From: Ceratopteris richardii
Taxonomy: Eukaryota > Streptophyta > Polypodiopsida > Polypodiales > Pteridaceae
DNA: 64,000 nt
Assembly (NCBI GenBank): GCA_020310875.1
Contig: CM035438.1
Span: 102,318,063-102,382,062 of the forward strand
Direction: 5' to 3'
Part shown: positions 57,137-64,000 of the stretch, in pieces
Position numbering within the stretch: the stretch's first letter is position 1
Layout: the number at the start of each line of letters is the position of its first letter
Notes under the pieces: model-generated
Told to the model about the DNA's origin: nothing
Database searches by the model: none
Seen by the model: the letters and a program-made list of their open reading frames with translations, nothing else
Position numbers and translations under genes: made by a program

Positions 57137-57289
57137 CCTTACACTTGTGTGCATGTTTGTGTGCTTCTCACTCATGCACTTGTGCCATCACTTGCTCATA
57201 GTCTTCATACTAGTCCTCACCTCTCCATGGATTGACAATTATGAGGTGGATCTCTTCATGTTGGTACTTGCCATTGTGCTAGAGTGACA
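57137..57289 (+). repeat. GypsyA 3' LTR, truncated
   Basis: It matches the last ~150 bp of the 5' LTR (41261-41427) including GCTTCTCACTCA(T/C)GCACTTGTG and ends AGAGTGACA. The first ~460 bp are missing. Confidence 0.88.
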
Positions 57290-57375
57290 ACAATCTTCAC
57301 ACTTATAAATCATGTGTTGCCTTGTGATATTAGGCAAGCCAAGTACACTTTGGTCCCTGCAAATTTGTTTGAGTG
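57290..57375 (-). pseudogene. pol: Copia3 integrase zinc region, second piece
   Basis: The reverse strand reads LKQICRDQ-like, then QHMIYKCED, which continues directly into CQLGKAHRQPF at 40800-40816. The piece is bounded by GypsyA on the left and the young LTR element on the right. Confidence 0.88.
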
Positions 57376-57853
57376 TGTTACATGGCGCTGGTGCTACGAG
57401 CAGCCATGCACAGGGAAGAAAGAAGGAGGAAGAGAAATAGAGTGCAGGAGCCCGTCAACAGCGTCACGCTTTCATATCTTCAGCAGAGAGTTTTGCTCTC
57501 TAAAAACTCGCCGCCATAGCTACAGACATGATCGAACGCAGACATACAATCGTAAAGAGGGAAAAGAGGGAGAAAGAGAGGTCGCCATAGCTACTAAGAA
57601 ACGCGAACGCGCCTCCACAGTAAGTGCGCAAAAGAGAAAAGAAAGAAACCCTAAAATCCTAAAAACAAGAAGAGCAAGAAACTTAAAAAGACATCGGACG
57701 CCATTTGGGCGACGAACAAAAATAGAGAGTGAGTGTCTTTTCCATTAACCCAATGCCCTTTTTATACAAGTAGATATGTTCCTTAAGGCTCTTCCCACTC
57801 GGCCCTTTCTCAACCCTTCAATTGAACCTTAGTACGCAGTTATGCCTTTAACA
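57376..57853 (+). repeat. LARD-like element, left (5') LTR
   Basis: It runs TGTTACATGG to CCTTTAACA. A plant telo-box-like AAACCCTAAAA is at 57646-57656 and a weak TATA (TTTTTATACA) near 57760. An open frame of about 120 Arg/Lys-rich residues (to 57746) is present in both LTRs, but I see no domain and regard it as chance. Confidence 0.9.
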
Positions 57854-57854
57854 C

Positions 57855-57934
57855 TGGCACGCACGGTGGACTCGAACCCGCAAGTGCAATACTGTAGATG
57901 ATGTCCTTTTGCCTGGGCTAGCTACCTCCTCAGC
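57855..57934 (-). other. Primer-binding site extended into an antisense tRNA-like sequence
   Basis: TGGCACGCACGGTGGACTCG starts two bases after the LTR, as expected for a primer-binding site pairing with a tRNA ending in CCA. The likeness does not stop at 18 nt. The reverse strand over 80 nt has an A-box-like TAGCTAGCCCAGG about 10 nt from its start, a perfect B box GGTTCGAGTCC 44 nt later, and ends in CCA. The T-stem is mispaired in two places and no good anticodon stem is found, so it is not a working tRNA gene. A tRNA-derived SINE is the main alternative. Confidence 0.6.
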
Positions 57935-60900
57935 AAGATAAAAATTACATGGGAACCATTTATAGGCTGGGAACCTTTATACAACATGTTATACAACCAT
58001 AGGAATATCTCAATTTTGAAGAATGTTTCAATCTGCGAGCCTCCACATATGAAGGTATGTATCCCATATCTGCCATCATCCATCACTCAGAATATACAAA
58101 GAAAATCAGTGAATGCTTCTGCCGAATCAACGCTCCCTCACATTCACTATCTACATGGAGTGTTTCTGCCGACTTAACGCTACCTCACACTCGCTCATTA
58201 CCGAAAAAGAACACAAAAGAGTGCTTCTGCCGACTTAACGCTACCTCGCACTCATATCATACTACCTCATTCAAACTAATCATATTTCATGCAACAAGCC
58301 AAAATATAGGATACTACTTTTCATGTGATAGAGTTTCCATAACTCGTGCCCGAGGACACCGGTTCCATGAAATCAAGTCCTCACATCAAGGTCACAACAT
58401 ATCCAAACAAAGTCTAAAGGTGAGAACCCAACCCATCTACAGTCCTCATATACATTTTCTAATACCAAAGTGGTAGTACCGTTCTTGGAATAGAATAATC
58501 CAATGTCATAGCAACCTCTCAATCCAAAGTTGTATGTGCTCACACAATTATGCTCTACCCTTATGAACAATACTTGTAAACCAAAGTGCATGGTTAGACC
58601 ATGGTATGGAATGCAAGTAAAGCTCATAACATATCCAAGACCAAGAGTAATGTAAGAGGCAAAGTGAAGTGCCTGGAAATTAATCCAAGGTTCACAAATA
58701 CCAATCACAGAACCCATGATCTTGCCCTCCTGTATGCATACATGAAGTGCAAGGGTGGACCAATTACATCAATCACTTTTTATACAACATAAAATGCCAT
58801 GGATTACAAAGAAGGATCAATGGCTTTAATGTCTTCAAGTCCTTCATTATTGTTCGTCTTCCATTTGGTTCCAATGCTCCAAGTAGCTTTGAGCTTGTCC
58901 GAGTAATTCCATGTTGGAGAAAAGGATCAAGATGCATCAAACATACTTCCAAAAAAAATCCATTTAAAAGACATCAATAGGATATGTGAATTGACGTGCG
59001 GTACATAGTGTATGAACATGTTAAACTTCATTACATCACTTTACATAAACATAAGGCTCAATAAATAAATAACGATCAACATTGATGAGCCGTTTTTAAA
59101 CATCGAATGGACCTTGTACGAGAGAAACACACGGGCCTGTGCAACCAAAACATCGCCTCCTTACAAACTGGCGGGAAGAAACTGTACTAACTTGCGCAAG
59201 TAAAAAACAGTCATAACATATCTCCACCCCCGTGGGCAACAAGCTCCGAAGTGCCCATCATTCTGTTATGCTTCAAAATAGTCGACCTACCATGCACACA
59301 CTATATACCTACAATAGCAAAAGTTGAAAGTGTGTCTGAGCAATCGCTTTACTCCAAATGGAAAAGCATCTCAGTATGGCGCTCTCATTTGATCCAATCA
59401 AGGATAGTTTTCAGAGGTCCAAACAAGCTCTTGTTCATTCTGCTTGCGGGCACTCCCTAGCAAAATGCCTAGGTTTCCCACAGGACTAACATGCTGAGCC
59501 TTCTCCTGCACCTCGGCCACCGCTCGAGATGCATCTAGTCGATACACTTCGTTTCTTTTTATGGCTCAGCTCATTTCATTGTAACATGCCCTGGACAAAC
59601 TACTGTGCAGCAGGTATGTTCCGAGAAAGCACTAGAGGTCTATGTCTCTGAGCTTGAAAATCTATGATATCTTTACATGCCTGGCGTTCTAAAAAGCCTG
59701 CTTGCTAGCCACCTTGGATCACAGGACTAGACTAACCTTTAAGGTATTACACACACCCTTTTCGACTCCGCAGACTTGTTTCATTCTGCTCTTGACGGCC
59801 GATTTGGGGAGGTTCCTGACTACGGCTGCGAATATGAATAGTCCGGTAAGCTTCTCCAAAGCAACGGACTCACTGAGTTATTTAGTTTTGTCGTGCAGAA
59901 AGAGTCAGAGAAACGGCACATCAGCACCTGCGTCGCGGGCAAAAACCTGTCTGTTGTCAATGCATGTAAATCCGTTACAAGGACTATCAGTTGCCCCCAT
60001 GTACTTCGCTCCGGCGTCGCTGAATATCCATGATCGGGATTTAGTTTCCTCAGAACTTAGATGGATCAACAAACTGCCTCATCGCAGTTGAGAGATTCCT
60101 AGAACTAAAAAAAACTGAAACACAAATGGCACCGAGAAATGAACGCATTTGACGGGTTATCAAAATTAGGAACTGACCGCTCATATAAACGAGAAATAGA
60201 GCGTCAAGATGGTGCAGGCACTATAAATGAAGATGGTAGGGTAGAGCTTATCCGCCATCTCCACACAGGGATGGTTGGGAATCGGGATTTGATGTTTGTG
60301 TGGCACTAGAAAGAGAGAGCAACAAGAAAGAGGTGGGAACTTGAAAAAACAGTCGTCGATGTGAAAAGCTACTGGTTGAGAAGTCTAAAATTGCCATGGC
60401 AGAAGAAGCGTTGCCTCGCCTCAGGCCTGGATGGAGGTTGAACTGGAACTTGGAAGGCATGAAACCGAAACTCGACAAGGGTGAATCCTGCCTAACCAGA
60501 TTTTGTCTGTTCCCTCATGCACTTGTTTACCCCAACGAAGGCAGACAAGGGATCCTCCCGCTCCAGCCATGCCATTTCAAATTGTCAGATGTCTGTTTTG
60601 TATCCTCATTCCTAGGTTCTAGCTCAACTAAGCATAGACAGAAGCCCGGAGCCTGGAGACCGGAGGGACCGCCACTTCTCAAGGCAGATTCCAAGTTCCA
60701 ATTCCATAGAAAGACTCAAAACGTTGCATCCAATGACGGCTGTTATAATCTTTATTCACTTAAAATCTGCTCGTTTTTGCATTCGAACCTATGATCGGGA
60801 GAAACATCTGACTTCTCCATTCGTGCCTCAGACACACAGCGTTGGCAAGGCATACTATGAGCACGCATATAACTATCTGTTGCTTGATCGCATGACGTTG

Positions 60901-61947
60901 ATCTTTAACTTGTACCTAATATAGACTTTGCAAACCATATCGAATTACAACCACCGAAATGGGGGAGCAAGCACCAAAATTTTAACCCTCGATAGCACCA
61001 GTGAGACTCGCGCACCACTGAGTGCAACCAGCACGGAATAGCACCGAAAACACAACGAAAGACCAGCGGGAAATCAACAAAGCACCCGAAGAAGGACTAG
61101 AATGAGCAACGATGCAGCGGATTCTTCGTGATAAGGAAATGGAGCATCAATGGTAGTGTCTGTACATGGGGAGCTTTGACGGTGATGAATGGAATTGTCA
61201 GACGGTGTGCATTGGTAATTGCAGAGGACATTCGAGAGCGGAAATCATCGGAGAATCCCACCGTATTTTCACCGAAGTGTTTCCACCGTAATATTACCAG
61301 ACTATCATCACCGAAATATAGTTGGAGTGCTATTACCGTAAGATGACCAGAGCGCAGGATTTATTAACAAACCATACGAAACGTATTGGAAATCACTGGA
61401 ATATGATAGGAAGACCGGATTCCGTTCACTCTGCACTGATCTTCCTTCTGCCCGAGGTCTCGACTCTCGACTCTCGCCTGAACACAACGTCCGAAGCCAT
61501 CTCTTCTAGTGGGTGACGTTCCGCTGAACCTCTCTTAAAACACTACCAAATCGACTGTATTCGAGCGAGCTTCTACTACTACCGCGAATGGGCGTGGAGA
61601 TGGAGACAACCCCCGTAGTGTCGATAGAAATTATGCGCGCAAATAATTATGCATGACGCACAGGCATTCGCCGAACAACTGTGCAGAATAGCCATAACAG
61701 TGCGATATATTGTATTTAACAGTAAGTTCACGATAGCAATACAGGACATAACCGAACTTGTAGAGTATCCATGCGTAATATTGGTAATCGTTGCTAATTC
61801 GTTGCCAGCACTGGATTGGTGAACCATAATCGTGCATATCGCGACACCCGATGAGTGCAAGAACTGGAGTCATTTCAACACATCGCAGGGTAGCGGATTA
61901 GCATTGGACACACAGTTCACGGGGTACGAACGCTACGTGGTCGCCAG
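57935..61947. other. Interior of the LARD-like element, no coding capacity recognised
   Basis: Short frames (58057-58476, 59702-60091, 60396-60794 on +, and 60248-60478, 58373-58717 on -) show no known domain. GC content is visibly higher than in surrounding DNA from about 59100 on. A small tandem repeat lies at 58105-58255. Conserved non-coding interiors are typical of LARDs. Confidence 0.6.
58105..58255 (+). repeat. Short tandem repeat TGCTTCTGCCGACTTAACGC
   Basis: Three copies of a ~34-bp phrase (TGCTTCTGCCGA(C/A)T(T/C)AACGCT, then CCTC(A/G)CA(T/C)TC) occur near 58112, 58160 and 58220, spaced 48 and 60 bp. Confidence 0.8.
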
Positions 61948-62425
61948 TGTTACATGGCGCTGGTGCTACGAGCAGCCATGCACAGGGAAGAAAGAAGGAG
62001 GAAGAGAAATAGAGTGCAAGAGCCCGTCAACAGCGTCACGCTTTCATATCTTCAGCAGAGAGTTTTGCTCTCTAAAAACTCGCCGCCATAGCTACAGACA
62101 TGATCGAACGCAGACATACAATCGTAAAGAGGGAAAAGAGGGAGAAAGAGAGGTCGCCATAGCTACTAAGAAACGCGAACGCGCCTCCACAGTAAGTGCG
62201 CAAAAGAGAAAAGAAAGAAACCCTAAAATCCTAAAAACAAGAAGAGCAAGAAACTTAAAAAGACATCGGACGCCATTTGGGCGACGAACAAAAATGGAGA
62301 GTGAGTGTCTTTTCCATTAACCCAATGCCCTTTTTATACAAGTAGATGTGTTCCTTAAGGCTCTTCCCACTCGGCCCTTTCTCAACCCTTCAATTGAACC
62401 TTAGTACGCAGTTATGCCTTTAACA
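61948..62425 (+). repeat. LARD-like element, right (3') LTR
   Basis: It is 478 bp, the same length as the left LTR, with three substitutions seen (AGTGCAAGAGCC, AAAATGGAGAG and GTAGATGTG). Confidence 0.92.
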
Positions 62426-63050
62426 AGTGTCATCTCACCAATGTGAGCAAGCCTTTTGTGCCATATCTCCAACTCTGTGAGAGTTTGAGATCCATAGCTA
62501 CATAAGGTTATGTTCCTTGTATCTTCCACTTCAAAAGTGAAAAGCCTTCCTGTCATTTCTCCTTTGGGAATCCTTCTAAAGCCTTGCTTTGTGTCTTCAA
62601 CATATGCTCCAAATTGGTTGAATCTAACCTGCAATCCTTTTTCAATAATCTGCCCAACACTTATTAAATTTTTGGTAATTGTAGGGACATACAAGACTTT
62701 GCTTAAGAGGTTCATATTCCCATCTGATGTCTTCACATTACCTATCTTCTCCAATGAGTGCTTTGTATCATCTCCTATTTGCACTTCATGTTTGTTGTGA
62801 GGATCTTCCAAATCAGAAAGTAAAGCCTTATTCCTGCTACATGATTTGAGCATCCAGAATCAATGTAAAAGATGTGATCATCATCCTTACCCTCCTTCAC
62901 TGATAGATTCATAATCAATAATGAATCTTCTTGACTTCGGTCCTCTGCATAGTTATTGTAATCTCTTCTTCCTCTATGGCCACTTTGATAGTTGTTGTTG
63001 TTGTAGCCTCCATTGTATCTGCCTCTATTTGATCCATAGCCACCTCTATT
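62426..63050 (-). pseudogene. pol: Copia3 Gag end, protease and GAG-pre-integrase piece
   Basis: The reverse strand reads an Asn/Gly/Tyr-rich Gag tail (NRGGYGSNRGRYNGGYNN), then FYIDSGCSNHVAG (the protease DSG motif), LLSKVLYVPTITKNLISVGQ and ELEIWHKRLAHIGEM. This continues into 57375 once the LARD-like element is removed. The right side is cut at 63050 by CACTA2. Confidence 0.9.
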
Positions 63051-64000
63051 CACTACAAGAAATAGGGGGGCGTAGCAACACCCCCAAATTGAAAAAAGAA
63101 TGGGTACCATCGCTTATGCGACACTAGCGTCGCATAAGCGATGGTCAATTTTTTGAATTTTTTTTTTTGCAACAGTCGTCGCATAAGCAATGCTAGCGTC
63201 GCTTATGCGATGCTAAATTACAGCGTCGCAAATACCATCGCTAATGAGCGATGGTATTTGCGATGTTGGTAAACTGAAGAGCGTCACATATGCGACGCTC
63301 CAGAATGTAAAAAAAAAAAATCGATTTCTCCCGGCACATTTGTACCGGGATTTGGACGCGATAGACTAAGAAGAGACCGAGAGAGAGAGAGATGCATCTA
63401 CTTGCAAGGTATGCGCACACACACACACTTACACACACATACATATGCATACACACACACATATACACACATAGACACACACACACATACACATAGACAC
63501 ACACACACACATACACACAAATACACACACATATACACACATACACAAATAATGTTGCATACACACATGCACACATAATGCATACACATGCACACACATA
63601 TACACATACATATACACACACATACACACATACACACACACATACACACACATACACACACATATACACACATACACACACATATATGCATACACACACA
63701 CATAGAGAGACATGCACACACATACACATACATGCATACATAATGCATATGCATATGCGTACATCCATACATACTTACATGCATACACACACATATGCAT
63801 ACATAATGCATATGCATATGAGTACATACATACATACTTACATGCATACACACACATATGCACACATAGACACATACACACACATAGACACATACACACA
63901 CATAAACACATACACACACATATGCATACATACATGCATACACATACACACACATATGCATACACATACACACACATAGACACATAGACACATACACACA
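63051..64000 (+). mobile_element. CACTA2: left end of a second CACTA transposon
   Basis: It starts CACTACAAGAAATAGGGGGG inside Copia3 gag. Sub-terminal motifs (GTCGCATAAGCGATGG and inverted copies) fill 63105-63295 and resemble those of CACTA1. ATT (63048-63050) would be one half of the 3-bp duplication. The rest of the element lies beyond the window. Confidence 0.88.
63410..64000. repeat. (ACACAT)n-rich microsatellite in CACTA2
   Basis: Variable CA/CATA runs with two ~75-bp near-identical blocks (TGCATACATAATGCATATGCATATG near 63733 and 63798) reach the window end. Long Cys/Val/Tyr or Thr/His frames here are artefacts. CACTA1 has the same kind of array in the SET-gene intron. Confidence 0.92.

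Larger units (their letters stand above)
40817..57289 (+). mobile_element. GypsyA: Ty3/gypsy element inserted in Copia3, itself interrupted by CACTA1
   Basis: It has a 5' LTR, a tRNA-Asp primer-binding site, gag, protease, reverse transcriptase, RNase H, part of integrase, a 3' extra frame and a shortened 3' LTR. The Asp-tRNA site suggests the Athila/Tat side of gypsy. Both ends sit in the same Copia3 codon region with a near-perfect 5-bp duplication. CACTA1 and about 2 kb of unassigned DNA lie between pol and the 3' frame. The coding region is broken by stops. Confidence 0.85.
57376..62425 (+). mobile_element. Young non-coding LTR retrotransposon (LARD-like), inserted in Copia3
   Basis: Two 478-bp direct repeats (57376-57853 and 61948-62425), TG...CA bounded, flank a ~4.1-kb interior with no recognisable retroelement protein. 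I count three mismatches between the repeats, so it is by far the youngest insertion seen here. AGTG flanks both sides (57372-57375 and 62426-62429); removing the element and one AGTG restores Copia3 with the same length as Copia2 at 18705-18745. Large non-coding LTR elements of this kind must be moved by proteins of another element. Orientation is inferred from the primer-binding site after the left LTR. No clear purine tract precedes the right LTR. Confidence 0.85.

Noticed and set aside
57376-57748. Arg/Lys-rich protein encoded in the LARD LTR (repeated at 61948-62320)
   Set aside because: The frame is in both LTRs only because they are identical; it starts outside the LTR in unrelated sequence in each case and shows no domain.
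57855-57934. Functional tRNA gene on the reverse strand
   Set aside because: A and B boxes are present, but the T-stem is mispaired, no anticodon stem forms, and it abuts an LTR end exactly like a primer-binding site.
60396-60794. 132-residue frame in the LARD interior as a captured gene
   Set aside because: No domain recognised, and an overlapping reverse-strand frame of similar quality exists (60248-60478).
63241-63997. Cys/Val-rich frames of 175-199 residues at the window end
   Set aside because: Same reason: (ACACAT)n repeat read in all frames.

Overview
This window looks like intergenic DNA from a large, repeat-rich land-plant genome. The evidence is many Ty1/copia and Ty3/gypsy retrotransposons with plant-type primer-binding sites (initiator-Met tRNA for copia, Asp tRNA for gypsy), CACTA (En/Spm) DNA transposons with CACTACAAGAAAT ends, short AT-rich GT-AG introns, and long AT/AC microsatellites. 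I cannot name the species. I found no clear intact single-copy host gene, no rRNA or functional tRNA gene, and no CRISPR. Nearly every retroelement reading frame is broken by stops and frameshifts. All calls come from reading the sequence; no search was run.

Layout. 1-7115: the 3' end of an LTR element with its polypurine tract, a ~203-bp tandem repeat, a long AC/AT/GT microsatellite and otherwise unassigned DNA. 7116-12110: a complete but dead copia element (Copia1) with both LTRs and a perfect CTAGA target duplication. 12111-14974: decayed repeats and a reverse-strand piece of the Copia1 family. 14975-21144: a full-length reverse-strand copia element (Copia2) with ~1.06-kb LTRs. 21145-26130: a decayed coiled-coil reading frame and a decayed gypsy element (GypsyB) carrying an 18-bp minisatellite. 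26130-37128: fragments of at least three further copia elements and decayed gypsy gag.

37129-63050 is a nest. Copia3 (reverse strand) sits in a copia fragment (Copia5). Copia3 is itself split by GypsyA (40817-57289), by a young non-coding LTR element (57376-62425), and by a second CACTA element starting at 63051. GypsyA in turn contains a CACTA element (CACTA1) whose right end is at 56165. The breaks in Copia3 line up across the insertions, so the relative order of events can be read.

The most interesting part is CACTA1. On the reverse strand it carries a predicted four-exon, 352-residue reading frame without internal stops. It joins a transposon-type Cys/His N-terminus to a SET (lysine methyltransferase) domain. 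On the forward strand, inside the first intron of that gene, lies a second intact four-exon gene of the TNP1/Transposase_24 type. The TNP2 transposase downstream is frameshifted and internally deleted. A transposon that kept a SET gene and a DNA-binding accessory gene while losing its transposase is unusual and is the main lead here. A second lead is the young LTR element, whose primer-binding site extends into an ~80-nt antisense copy of a tRNA-like sequence.
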